DNA of 64,000 nt. It comes from Lacipirellula parvula (GTDB taxonomy: Bacteria; Planctomycetota; Planctomycetia; Pirellulales; Lacipirellulaceae). The position numbers were made by a program, and so were the translations under genes. This document shows, piece after piece, positions 1 through 7,467 of the stretch (the stretch's first letter is position 1; the number at the start of each line of letters is the position of its first letter). A model generated the notes under the pieces. It was not told where the DNA came from and searched no databases. It saw only the letters and a program-made list of their open reading frames with translations. Where the stretch lies: the NCBI RefSeq assembly GCF_009177095.1, contig NZ_AP021861.1, positions 5,624,501 to 5,688,500 on the forward strand. Reading direction: 5' to 3'.

Positions 1-36
1 TCCGGACCGCCATCGCGCCACTCGGGAGTGATTCGC

Positions 37-360
37 ATGGTTAAGAAGACGACGAACGCCCTCGACATCATCGCTCGCGAAACCGGCGTCAATCCCCGCA
101 CCGATTCGCAGGTGCAAGGCTACCGGCAGTCGTTCGAAATCGCCCAGATGATTTACGACGCTCGCCAAGCCGCGGGACTCACGCAAAAGCAACTCGCCGA
201 GTTGATCGGCACGCAGCAGCCCGTCATCTCGCAGCTCGAAAACGCCGACTACGAGGGGCATTCGCTCACGATGCTGGAACGAATCGCCGAAGCACTCAAG
301 ATGCGAGTCGAACTCCGGCTGGTCCCCACGGAAGCGTCTGCAGTTGCCAAGGCCCCGTAG
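37..360 (+). CDS. XRE-family HTH regulator, HigA-like antitoxin
   Basis: This 107-aa protein carries an XRE helix-turn-helix at about residues 40-90, with the core LTQKQLAELIG followed by PVISQLEN, as in HigA-type antitoxins that bind their own operator. ATG at 37 is preferred because GGGAG lies 8 nt upstream; GTG at 28 is an in-frame alternative. HigA antitoxins normally follow a HigB/RelE-type toxin gene, which would lie off the left edge, so the pairing cannot be confirmed. The downstream gene is convergent. It could equally be a lone XRE regulator. The fold is seen in sequence; the antitoxin role is inferred. Confidence 0.75.
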   Translation: MVKKTTNALDIIARETGVNPRTDSQVQGYRQSFEIAQMIYDARQAAGLTQKQLAELIGTQQPVISQLENADYEGHSLTMLERIAEALKMRVELRLVPTEASAVAKAP

Positions 361-397
361 TGCACGACGGCATGATGAAGACGCCGCAGATTAGCGG

Positions 398-1147
398 CTA
401 CCAGTTCATCAGCCGCGCGACCTCGGCCTGCCATGCTTTGTACGCTCCCTCGTTGAGGTGCAGGCCGTCGCCGGTGTAGTCGGCGTTTAGTTCGCCTTTG
501 TCGTCGACCATGAGGGCATGGACGTCGACGTAGTCGTAGCCGAACTCTTCCGCCAGCTTCTTCAGCCGGTTGTTGAAATCGAGCACGTTGGCGTTGTGCT
601 TCGCGTAGCGGTCGCGCGTCGGCAGCAGCGATTGCACGTGGACGCGCACCTGCGGCGTCTTTGTTTTGATTTGCTGCAAGATGTCGCGGTAGCCCTGCTC
701 CATCACCTCAGGCGTGTGGCCAGAGCCAAGGTCGTTGATGCCGATCATTAGAAAGACGTCGGTCGCGGCGCAGTTGAAAACCGATTCGTCGAGCCGCTTC
801 AGCACGCCGCGATTGTCGTCGGCCGGCAGGTCGTTGCCGATCATGTCGGCGCTGATGCCGCGGTTCAACACCCGACGGCCAGGAAAGTACTTTGCAGCTT
901 CAAATCCTTCGGTAATGCTGTCGCCCAGCAACACGACGAACTGCAACTGCTCGTTCTGCTGCCTGAAGGCGGTGACGCGGTTGTTCCAGTGGAGCTTGAA
1001 GATCGCCGCCATGTCGACCGGCGGCGCCGGCTTCGCTTCGGCGGGTTTTGGTTTCTCCGCAGTTGCTGTTTGCGCGTAGGCGACGTCGCCAGTCGAGGCA
1101 AATAACACAATCGCGCAAGAAACGATGGCGAAGCGAAGCGATGGCAT
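398..1147 (-). CDS. Secreted SGNH/GDSL-family hydrolase
   Basis: This 249-aa protein has an N-terminal signal peptide (hydrophobic stretch around residues 6-24, likely cut after AYA) and a short Pro/Ala/Lys linker before the catalytic domain. The SGNH blocks are visible: LLGDSITEG (block I Ser), MIGNDL, IGINDLG (block III GxND) and DGLHLN (block V Asp-x-x-His). Such proteins are esterases or deacetylases; relatives resemble the platelet-activating-factor acetylhydrolase subfamily, but the substrate is unknown. It is probably periplasmic or secreted. It is convergent with the XRE gene and seems to be monocistronic. Confidence 0.85.
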   Translation of the reverse strand: MPSLRFAIVSCAIVLFASTGDVAYAQTATAEKPKPAEAKPAPPVDMAAIFKLHWNNRVTAFRQQNEQLQFVVLLGDSITEGFEAAKYFPGRRVLNRGISADMIGNDLPADDNRGVLKRLDESVFNCAATDVFLMIGINDLGSGHTPEVMEQGYRDILQQIKTKTPQVRVHVQSLLPTRDRYAKHNANVLDFNNRLKKLAEEFGYDYVDVHALMVDDKGELNADYTGDGLHLNEGAYKAWQAEVARLMNW

Positions 1148-1392
1148 ATGAAGGTCTCGGCGGTGCAGGATCGCGTGGAACTGCCGGATGCGGCAGAGTC
1201 GCCCATTAGAACGCGCGTTCCCCTCGGCCCGCTAGCATGTTCCGCCGGCCCCGTTGTGGTCCGTTTATACCGGTTCTGCCGGATATTCCCTCAACCGTCG
1301 CCGCTTGGCGTGCCGATTCTCCCCATAACGCTTTTACGCGCTGGAGTCCGCCTGCACGGGCTCGCGCCGCCATAAGCGAAGGGGGGATTTTC

Positions 1393-1719
1393 ATGCTTCG
1401 CAAGATTCTTTTCGCCGCATGCGTCGGCGTCGGGTGCGCTACGTTCTGCGCTGCCGACAACGCTCAGGCCCAGCAGGCCTATGGTCAGAATTGGGGCGGT
1501 ACCTACACGACCCAAGACTGGAACCGCTTCTACCACTATCCCTACGTCTACTATCCCCAGAACTTCTGGGGTAGCGAGTACTACCGCAGCGCCGACAGCC
1601 TGTACTACCGCTATCCGCCCGAAATGCGGATCCCGGTCTACAACCGCAAGTGGCACAACTACTATCCGAACCGCACCAAGTATCACAGCGGTCATCACTT
1701 CGTGCTCGACGTGTTTTAA
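1393..1719 (+). CDS. Small secreted tyrosine-rich protein
   Basis: This 108-aa protein starts at ATG 1393, preceded by a purine-rich AAGGGGGGA that acts as a Shine-Dalgarno. Residues 1-27 form a signal peptide (KILFAACVGVGCA, cut near NAQAQ). The mature part is very rich in Tyr, Pro, Trp, Asn and His (for example FYHYPYVYYPQNFWG and YYRYPPEMRIPVYN) and ends in HHFVLDVF. No enzyme domain is recognised. Small Tyr-rich exported proteins of this type are common in Pirellulales and poorly characterised. A structural or surface role is only a guess. Confidence 0.7.
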   Translation: MLRKILFAACVGVGCATFCAADNAQAQQAYGQNWGGTYTTQDWNRFYHYPYVYYPQNFWGSEYYRSADSLYYRYPPEMRIPVYNRKWHNYYPNRTKYHSGHHFVLDVF

Positions 1720-1760
1720 GTCGACCACGATCGGATAGCGATGCGAGGTCTTGCTTAGAG

Positions 1761-1862
1761 AATCGCTTGTGGGAGGCGTCTCCGACGCCGATGCCGGTCA
1801 CCACTGCAAGCGATTGTGGTAGCTCAACGCTGCTTCGGGGTCGGAGACCCCTCCCACAGATT
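1761..1862. repeat. Intergenic imperfect hairpin, family C
   Basis: Two inverted arms carry the core GGGAGGCGTCTCCGACGCC and its counterpart GGGTCGGAGACCCCTCCCAC, with a second inner pair (AATCGCTTG / CAAGCGATT). A related copy lies at 12651-12740. It lies between convergent genes. Confidence 0.75.
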
Positions 1863-1897
1863 GTTTGGGCAAAGACCACGATGCGAACGATCAACGT

Positions 1898-1928
1898 TAG
1901 CCTCCGGCAAGCTTGCCGGAGGCTAATT
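1898..1928 (+). terminator. Perfect 28-nt palindrome with T-rich tail
   Basis: A perfect 14-bp inverted repeat (TAGCCTCCGGCAAG and its complement) is followed by ATTTTG. It lies between the convergent Tyr-rich gene and the M20 peptidase gene, so it could terminate transcription from either side. Confidence 0.65.
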
Positions 1929-1965
1929 TTGTGCGCTGCGTATCAATCGCGTCCGCGTGCATGTA

Positions 1966-3228
1966 CTACATGCCGCAGGCGATGCGGTAGTAGATCTCGA
2001 CCGCCAGTTCCAGCTGCTCGATCGCAATCCACTCGTCCGCCGTGTGCGCCTGCGCAATCGAACCTGGCCCCAGCACAGCGCTCGGAATGCCCGCCGCCGC
2101 GATCGACGCCGCGTTCGTCCCGTAGGGGACGCCGCCGAGCCGGCTCTCGATGCCCGTCGATCGGACGACGCCGGCAAGTTGCTCGGCCCACGCGCGGTTC
2201 GCCGCGAAGTGCAACCCGCGGCTCTGCATCCACGGCGCGTGATGCTCTAAGCGGCATTCGCCCAGATCCGCGCGAGCATCGAGCCATGCCGTCAGTTCGC
2301 GATACGCTTCCTCCGGCGTTTCGTCAGGGCAGAGCCGACGGTCGACGTCGATTACCGCCAAATCGGGAATCGTGTTCGGCCCGGCCCCGCCGTGGAACGT
2401 GGTGACGCAGGCCGTCGAGGGACCGCACATCGCATCGCCCGGCCGCGAGGCTAACGTGTCGCGGTGAAACTCCTCGACCAGTTGCACGATGCGAGCCATC
2501 GCGTAGACGGCGTTGGCGCCCTCTTCTGGCCGCGATGAATGCGCGGCCCGCCCGTGCACCGTGCACTGCCAACGGGCGACGCCGCGGTGAGCGACGACGA
2601 CGTTGAGCTCTGTTGGCTCGGCGATGAGCGCCGCGATCGGCCGCAACGCAGCAATCTCGCGCAGAGAAAGCTGTCCCCCTCCCTCGAAGGGAGGGGCCAG
2701 GGGAGGGATTCCCGAATCAACCGGTTCTACGGCCGCTCCATGCTCGCCCCCGCCGCGCCACAAGTCCGCGATGGCTCGCGCCCCGCTGAAGCCGCACTCT
2801 TCGTTGATCGCACAAGCAAACAAGATGCTGGGCCGACCTTCAATCGCCTGAGCGCTCACCCGCACCAGCGCGGCTAGCATCGCCGCCATCGAGCCCTTCA
2901 CGTCGCACGCCCCGCGACCGTAGACGCGGCCGTCGCGTACGGCTGCCTCAAAGGGGTGCACCGTCATGCCCTGGACGCTGACCGTATCTTGGTGGACTTC
3001 CCAGAGCAGCACATCGCTGCCACCGCCCGGAATCAGCGCAAAGAAGTTCGATCGGCCCGGCTCGACCGGCTGCATTCCCCATCGCCATCCCTGCGCGGCG
3101 GCGAAGCGGCCGAGCCACTCGGCCATGCGGTGCTCGCCCGCCTCAGGGGCATCGGGCGCTGCCAGCCGCGGGTTCACGCTTGGCTGGGCAATCAGTTCGC
3201 TCAGCAATTCAACGACGCTTGCAGGCAC
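1966..3228 (-). CDS. M20-family metallopeptidase (ArgE/DapE-like)
   Basis: This 420-aa protein is a zinc-dependent deacylase or aminopeptidase of the ArgE/DapE/carboxypeptidase G2 class. Metal-site motifs are LLWEVHQDT (His plus following Asp), GRGACDVKG and INEECGFSG (Glu-Glu); a dimerisation domain follows. GTG at 3226-3228 is chosen as start because the mRNA has GGAGAGGGGG just upstream; the open frame extends much further but into the divergent mrp region, so longer versions are unlikely. Around residues 173-186 the protein contains an in-frame copy of a GC-rich palindromic repeat (encoding PPLAPPFEGGG) that also occurs between genes. The substrate cannot be told from sequence. Confidence 0.85.
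   Translation of the reverse strand: MPASVVELLSELIAQPSVNPRLAAPDAPEAGEHRMAEWLGRFAAAQGWRWGMQPVEPGRSNFFALIPGGGSDVLLWEVHQDTVSVQGMTVHPFEAAVRDGRVYGRGACDVKGSMAAMLAALVRVSAQAIEGRPSILFACAINEECGFSGARAIADLWRGGGEHGAAVEPVDSGIPPLAPPFEGGGQLSLREIAALRPIAALIAEPTELNVVVAHRGVARWQCTVHGRAAHSSRPEEGANAVYAMARIVQLVEEFHRDTLASRPGDAMCGPSTACVTTFHGGAGPNTIPDLAVIDVDRRLCPDETPEEAYRELTAWLDARADLGECRLEHHAPWMQSRGLHFAANRAWAEQLAGVVRSTGIESRLGGVPYGTNAASIAAAGIPSAVLGPGSIAQAHTADEWIAIEQLELAVEIYYRIACGM
2673..2712. repeat. GC-rich palindrome (family I) inside M20 peptidase gene
   Basis: The arms CCCTCCCTCGAAGGGAGGGG, then CCAGGGGAGGG, match half of the intergenic element at 15221-15319. The copy keeps the reading frame. Confidence 0.65.
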
Positions 3229-3321
3229 GCAGCCCCCTCTCCGACGGCAAATGTAGCCAAGGCGAAACTTCCTGCCCGGCAACGGGTTGCGTTTTCGGCC
3301 CGGAATTCGCCGGGGAACTGT

Positions 3322-3350
3322 TTGCATCCCGCCTCCGCTGAGGATACACT
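3322..3350 (+). promoter_or_regulatory. Candidate promoter for a short transcript upstream of mrp
   Basis: TTGCAT (3322-3327), a 17-nt spacer and TACACT (3345-3350) resemble a sigma-70 promoter; the -35 match is weak. Transcription would begin near 3357, just before an intrinsic terminator. Confidence 0.35.
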
Positions 3351-3428
3351 TAGCGTTTGCGTGGGTTAACCCCTGCGCTAACACCCTTCCGCGGGTTGCT
3401 GCCCCACTCGCGGAGGGGCTTTTTTTTG
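3350..3428 (+). ncRNA. Candidate small RNA or mrp leader attenuator
   Basis: The stretch has an outer stem (TTAGCG at 3350 pairing with CGCTAA at 3376-3381), then a 10-bp GC stem (3384-3393 with 3409-3418) followed by eight T residues, which is a textbook intrinsic terminator on the plus strand. No plus-strand gene lies upstream for it to serve: the M20 gene is divergent and mrp begins 110 nt later. It therefore either ends a short RNA of about 70 nt or attenuates transcription into mrp. No known RNA family was recognised. Confidence 0.4.
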
Positions 3429-3537
3429 CGCGCATCTCACGCGCTGGGCCGCTCGGAATACGCCGGCCCCTCGGGTATGGTAAGAGATTCGCCCGCGACC
3501 GACGCTGGTCGCCGCGTTTTCTGCCAGGAATTCCGCC

Positions 3538-4617
3538 ATGCCCGCCGATTCGATTGATCCCGCCCAAGCTCGCGCCATCGTGGAGCAGTTCCCCGATCCC
3601 GAGACCGGCCGCCCACTCGGCACGATGGGCCAGGTGAACAACGTCGCGGTCGATGGCGACAAAGTCACCGTGCAGGTCGCGCTCACCTCGCATTCGACGA
3701 TGCTGTGGGGCGAGACGCGACACGCACTGCGCGATCGCCTGCGGCAGCAGCTTCCTGGGCCGCCGGAAGTCGTCGTCGACATCATCGAACACCAACGCCG
3801 CCCCGAGGCGATTGGCGCCATCGGCCTCACCGCGAAGAGCGTCATCGCGGTCGGATCGGGCAAAGGGGGCGTCGGCAAAAGCACAATGGCCGTCTCGCTC
3901 GCCATCGCGCTGAAAGGCGCCGGCGCGAAAGTCGGCCTGATGGACGCCGACGTTTACGGCCCGAGCGTGCCGCACCTGCTGGGCCTAACCGGCCAGCCAA
4001 TGGTTTCGAACGGCAAGTTGCTGCCGGTCGACTGCAACGGCATGCCCGTAATGAGTATGGCCTTCCTCGTGCCGAAGGAAGAAGCCGTCGTCTGGCGCGG
4101 TCCGATGCTCCACGGAGCGATTACGCAGTTCCTCCGCGATACGGCCTGGGGCGATCTCGACTACCTGATCATCGACATGCCGCCGGGCACCGGCGACATC
4201 GCGCTGACGCTCTCTCAGGCCCTGCCGCTCACCGGCGCCGTCGTCGTCTGCACGCCGCAAGACGTTGCACTGCTCGACGCGGTGAAGGCGATCGCCATGT
4301 TCAACAAGGTGAGCATCCCGGTGCTGGGGCTCGTCGAGAACATGAGCTACTTCCTCTGCCCCGACAACGGCAAGCGATACGACATCTTCGGCAACGGCGG
4401 CGCGCGGGCGAAGGCCGAAGAGATGGGCGTGCCATTCTTGGGCGAAGCGCCGATTCAGATTCCAATTCGCGAACGGGGCGACGCCGGCCAAACGGCGGGC
4501 AACCTGGCCGATATCGAAAGCGCGCCGTATTTCGAGCGAATCGCCTACAACATCGTGCGAAACCTAGCGATGGACCGGGCGAGCGCCCCGCCGCTGCCGA
4601 CGTTGTCGGTGCTGTAG
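3538..4617 (+). CDS. apbC: Mrp/ApbC/NBP35-family Fe-S cluster carrier ATPase
   Basis: This 359-aa protein has an N-terminal MIP18/DUF59-type domain (about residues 8-85) and a ParA/MinD-like P-loop ATPase domain. The deviant Walker A GKGGVGKS is at residues 108-115, and DMPPGTGD is the second nucleotide motif. The family loads 4Fe-4S clusters onto apoproteins in the cytoplasm. The usual CxxC near ENMSYF is altered here: the sequence reads CPDNG at residues 274-278, so the second Cys is Asn. That may change cluster binding. It starts at ATG 3538; a possible attenuator or small RNA lies upstream, and hairpins follow the stop. Confidence 0.9.
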   Translation: MPADSIDPAQARAIVEQFPDPETGRPLGTMGQVNNVAVDGDKVTVQVALTSHSTMLWGETRHALRDRLRQQLPGPPEVVVDIIEHQRRPEAIGAIGLTAKSVIAVGSGKGGVGKSTMAVSLAIALKGAGAKVGLMDADVYGPSVPHLLGLTGQPMVSNGKLLPVDCNGMPVMSMAFLVPKEEAVVWRGPMLHGAITQFLRDTAWGDLDYLIIDMPPGTGDIALTLSQALPLTGAVVVCTPQDVALLDAVKAIAMFNKVSIPVLGLVENMSYFLCPDNGKRYDIFGNGGARAKAEEMGVPFLGEAPIQIPIRERGDAGQTAGNLADIESAPYFERIAYNIVRNLAMDRASAPPLPTLSVL

Positions 4618-4646
4618 CGACAATCGCTCTGCGACCCAATCCATTA

Positions 4647-4674
4647 GCCCCCGGTCAGTGACCGGGGGTTTTTC
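4647..4674 (+). terminator. Intrinsic terminator after mrp
   Basis: A GC stem (CCCCGGT / ACCGGGG) with loop CAGTG is followed by TTTTTC, 30 nt after the mrp stop codon. Confidence 0.75.
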
Positions 4675-4703
4675 ATTGGCAGACCGAGAAGCCAACGCCG
4701 ATT

Positions 4704-4726
4704 CCCCCGGCTTGAAGAGCCGGGGG
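4704..4726. repeat. REP-like hairpin, family J
   Basis: Arms CCCCCGGCT and AGCCGGGGG enclose TGAAG. Similar short elements occur at 15158-15178 and 21692-21717. Confidence 0.65.
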
Positions 4727-4752
4727 CTAAATTGGGCCGTTTCCGTCGGCGC

Positions 4753-4792
4753 AATAAAAAAGGGACCGCTGCCCGCTAAGGGCAACGACCCC
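4753..4792 (-). terminator. Intrinsic terminator of the H1-like gene
   Basis: Read on the minus strand, an imperfect 14-bp stem with loop TTAGC is followed by TTTTTTATT. It lies 45 nt after the stop of the lysine-rich gene. Confidence 0.7.
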
Positions 4793-4837
4793 TCGATTCG
4801 CAAAGCGCGAAAAGGTTGGTTCCAACCGAAGTTGAAA

Positions 4838-5014
4838 CTAGGCCTTCTTCGCGGTCTTCTTCTTGGCGGTCTTCTTCTTCGCAGCCTTCTTCTTGGCTAC
4901 CTTCTTCTTGGCAGTCTTCTTCTTGGCTACCTTCTTCTTCGGGGCTGCCTTCTTCTTGGCAACCTTCTTCTTCGCAGCCTTTTTCTTGGCAGCTTTCTTC
5001 TTGGCCACAGTCAT
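4838..5014 (-). CDS. Histone H1-like lysine/alanine repeat protein, 58 aa
   Basis: This short gene encodes 58 residues built almost entirely of a five-residue repeat, [AVT]AKKK, with a single Pro at 25; more than half of the residues are Lys. An excellent Shine-Dalgarno (AAGGAGGA) lies directly before the ATG at 5014, and a minus-strand terminator follows. Such peptides resemble the C-terminal tail of eukaryotic histone H1 and bacterial H1-like proteins (Hc1, AlgP-type repeats), which bind and compact DNA. Nucleoid binding is inferred; no globular domain is present. The repeats make its length prone to change by slippage. Confidence 0.85.
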   Translation of the reverse strand: MTVAKKKAAKKKAAKKKVAKKKAAPKKKVAKKKTAKKKVAKKKAAKKKTAKKKTAKKA

Positions 5015-5204
5015 TCCTCCTTAAAAAGGTCTAGGCGCCGCGTCTCTCGTCAACTGTGAGGAGAAGTTTGTTCGTCGTCGCCTTCCAAAGAAACCGGCCG
5101 CCCTTCCAGGGCGACAAGTCGTATCGCGCTCTCATCGAGCATGGCCGCGTTCTGCGATCCGAATAACTTTGGTTACCCGAACTGTTAACCGATTGCATCC
5201 CAAC

Positions 5205-5233
5205 TAAATACTGCGTTCAACAATGGTTGACAA
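5205..5233 (-). promoter_or_regulatory. Possible promoter of the H1-like gene
   Basis: On the minus strand TTGTCA (5228-5233) is separated by 17 nt from TATTTA (5205-5210), giving a leader of about 185 nt before the ATG at 5014. Confidence 0.4.
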
Positions 5234-5408
5234 CGCCACGTCCATGTCTTCGTCGTATTTGTACGCAGGATTTATTTTTCTGCAACACTTTTTTGTGGAT
5301 TTTCGGTCCGCCGCGCGTTATGGAGACCGCGCGCGAACAACTTTTGATGCGCTGCACGAGCTCGCGCGCAACGTGTAAACGACTCGATCGCGCGCTCTGA
5401 ATCGCGCG
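5234..5408. other. Intergenic, no gene seen
   Basis: This AT-richer then CGCG-rich spacer follows the SGNH gene stop and precedes the H1-like promoter. No ORF, hairpin repeat or RNA was recognised in it. Confidence 0.5.
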
Positions 5409-6242
5409 CTAATAGATCGAGATGCGCGTCCCGTCGAGGCAACGCAGCGCCGGTTGTTCAGCGCGCCGCACGACGCCGAAATGCGCGTACTCGAGCGCTC
5501 GCAAACGGCGATACGTGAGCATCATCGCAGCGCTCGGTCGCACGAGCTTGGCGCCCCCTGCCGCGCCGCTGAGCGCGCCCAACATGCGACTCCAAATCTC
5601 GCCCGCCGAAGCCAGCCGCGGGTGAATCGGATCGAGCCCGTACCAGCCCCGTTCCGCAGAAAACGCCGAGATTTCTCGCGTGGCTGCGAGCTGAGACAGC
5701 CGCTCGCTGAGTCGTTCCGCGCGGTCGATAATTTCGCCGCGGCTCAGTTTGCAATTCGGAAACAACACCTCGCGGAAGGCGTAGTAACGCGCCGTGCCGA
5801 CGCCGCGCAACGACTCGATCGGCAGGTTGTTGAGCGCGACGCGCGCGTCATGAATCGCCAGCCGATCGAGCGCTCGTTCGACCCACTCGACGATCTTGTC
5901 GACCGGCGCTTCGTACGCCAAATCATTGCCAATATCGGCGACGATCGCGACCGTCGGCAACGGTCGCGCGCGGTTGAGCGCAGGCCATAAACCGCTCGAT
6001 AAAATTCCTGGAAATTTTTTTCCAAAAAATTTCGAATGCAGGCCATACGACCTCCCAAAACCCTTTGCGACATGAAGCTCGATTGGATGCGCGAACATCG
6101 CGCGTAACGATTCAACGATCGTCGGAAACATGATCGAGAGGTTACTCGCGCCGATTAACACGACGCGCTGTTGCGGTTCGCGAGTCTCAATCTGAGATGC
6201 AACGCGATCGTCTAATGGCGATGGTTCACTCATTGAATTCAT
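5409..6242 (-). CDS. SGNH-hydrolase-like protein
   Basis: This 277-aa protein shows a weak SGNH pattern: VVLIGASNLS (block I, Ser in GASN), DIGNDL (block III-like) and DPIHP (block V Asp-x-x-His). No signal peptide is seen, so it is probably cytoplasmic. The start is placed at ATG 6240-6242 (or 6231-6233), because sequence upstream belongs to an intergenic repeat starting at 6245; a longer open frame runs through that repeat. Around 6000-6050 the gene contains unusual A and T runs for this GC-rich window. Function and substrate are unknown. Confidence 0.7.
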   Translation of the reverse strand: MNSMSEPSPLDDRVASQIETREPQQRVVLIGASNLSIMFPTIVESLRAMFAHPIELHVAKGFGRSYGLHSKFFGKKFPGILSSGLWPALNRARPLPTVAIVADIGNDLAYEAPVDKIVEWVERALDRLAIHDARVALNNLPIESLRGVGTARYYAFREVLFPNCKLSRGEIIDRAERLSERLSQLAATREISAFSAERGWYGLDPIHPRLASAGEIWSRMLGALSGAAGGAKLVRPSAAMMLTYRRLRALEYAHFGVVRRAEQPALRCLDGTRISIY

Positions 6243-6244
6243 TT

Positions 6245-6418
6245 GAACCGCCAAGGACGCCAAGAGCGCCAAGGAAGAGATCTGAAACCGCCGATGAACG
6301 CAGATAAAACGAGCTAATGACGAGCCTAGAAGCTCAATCATCTGCGTTTATCGGCGTTCATCCGCGGTTCCAAAGTTCTTCGCATTTCCTTGGCGCTCCT
6401 GGCGTCCTTGGCGGTTAA
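6245..6418. repeat. Concentric (nested) inverted repeats, families D and E
   Basis: The outer arms carry CCGCCAAGGACGCCAAG (6251 onward) and its complement (to about 6417). The inner arms, about 6283-6310 and 6343-6370, carry CCGCCGATGAACGCAGAT and ATCTGCGTTTATCGGCG. The whole could fold as one long interrupted hairpin. Nested structures of the same design lie at 29428-29648 and 61627-61851. Confidence 0.8.
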
Positions 6419-6471
6419 TTCTTTCGGTTTGAAACAATCCAGGCTGATCAATCATCGCGCTGTGGGTGAAT

Positions 6472-7251
6472 CTACCAACGATCATCGCGGTAGGCCTGTA
6501 ACGTTTGGTAATTCGAGTAAGCCAGGTAACCAAATAAGATTGCCGTGAACATCAGTTGCCAATAAACGGCCGCAACAAACGCCATCACGATCGCGGTAAC
6601 CGCCGAAATTTGCAACGAGAGGACTATTCCGCCGCGCGGATTGTGAAGAGTCAGCGCCTCGCGCGAGACTCTACCGCCATCGAGCGGATAGACCGGCAAT
6701 AAGTTGATGAGGCCCCACACGATGTTCACAAGGAGCACATCGCCCAAAATTGAATTCGCAAACGGCGAACCAAGCGGCTCCCACAGCACCCAGAAGCGAT
6801 AAATGGGGAAGCCAACCATCGAGGCCATCCGCAGTTGAGGCTTTTCCGCCCACTGCAGCGATGTCGCGTGCCCCATTAAGTTCAACAGGAATAGCGTCGC
6901 GAGCGCCAACAAAAATCCTGCAACTGGCCCCGCCAGGGAAATCAGAATCTGGCTGCGCGGGCTGCGGTCCTCATCGTCGCAAGATGCTAAGCCGCCTAAG
7001 CCGTACAACGTGATCCAGGGATGCCCGCCGTAGCGTCGCTGCAGAAACGCGTGCCCGAGTTCGTGCACAAGAATTGACACGAATACGACGGCGACCCAAC
7101 TCAGCAGCTCCGATGGAGTCGTCCCCTTCCCTCCTGGCCGTAATCGCATGACGGCTGTGATGATCCAAAACATCGGATGGACGCGCACCGGGAACCCGAA
7201 GACTCGGAAGTGAAGGTCTCCCTGACTTGGCGGCGGTTCGGTGAGCAGCAT
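6472..7251 (-). CDS. M50-family (site-2-protease-like) membrane metalloprotease
   Basis: This 259-aa integral membrane protein has the zinc motif HELGH (HExxH) in a hydrophobic helix, and a second motif NLLPVYPLDGGR that supplies the third ligand. About five hydrophobic segments are visible. Site-2 proteases cut transmembrane substrates such as anti-sigma factors; no PDZ or CBS domain is present here. ATG at 7249-7251 (MLLTEPP) is chosen; upstream sequence runs into an intergenic repeat. The substrate is unknown and the gene seems to stand alone. Confidence 0.85.
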   Translation of the reverse strand: MLLTEPPPSQGDLHFRVFGFPVRVHPMFWIITAVMRLRPGGKGTTPSELLSWVAVVFVSILVHELGHAFLQRRYGGHPWITLYGLGGLASCDDEDRSPRSQILISLAGPVAGFLLALATLFLLNLMGHATSLQWAEKPQLRMASMVGFPIYRFWVLWEPLGSPFANSILGDVLLVNIVWGLINLLPVYPLDGGRVSREALTLHNPRGGIVLSLQISAVTAIVMAFVAAVYWQLMFTAILFGYLAYSNYQTLQAYRDDRW

Positions 7252-7360
7252 AGTGCGATCGTGCAGGAGTGAGGCCGCAGTGAATCGCTGCGCGAGTTCG
7301 CAGTGCGATGCGGGTTCCCCATTATAACTCGCCCATTTAGCCGCAGGGCTGGCCCTGAAC

Positions 7361-7440
7361 GGTGTGCCACTGGCATCTTGCCAGTGCTGAAGTGGGTGCA
7401 CGCTCGACACTTCTCACTGGCAAGATGCCAGTGGCACCCA
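7361..7440. repeat. Intergenic hairpin, family B
   Basis: The arms GTGCCACTGGCATCTTGCCA and its complement face each other across a loop of about 30 nt. Related copies are at 10841-10917, 24779-24856 and, as one arm, 17273-17299. Confidence 0.8.
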
Positions 7441-7467
7441 TCTAAACGCCCTTCGCAAGCGTCGGGG

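Noticed and set aside
3229-3975. A longer N-terminus for the M20 peptidase, since the frame stays open far upstream
   Set aside because: The extension overlaps the divergent mrp gene and the terminator, and the family begins near the GTG at 3228, which has a good ribosome site.
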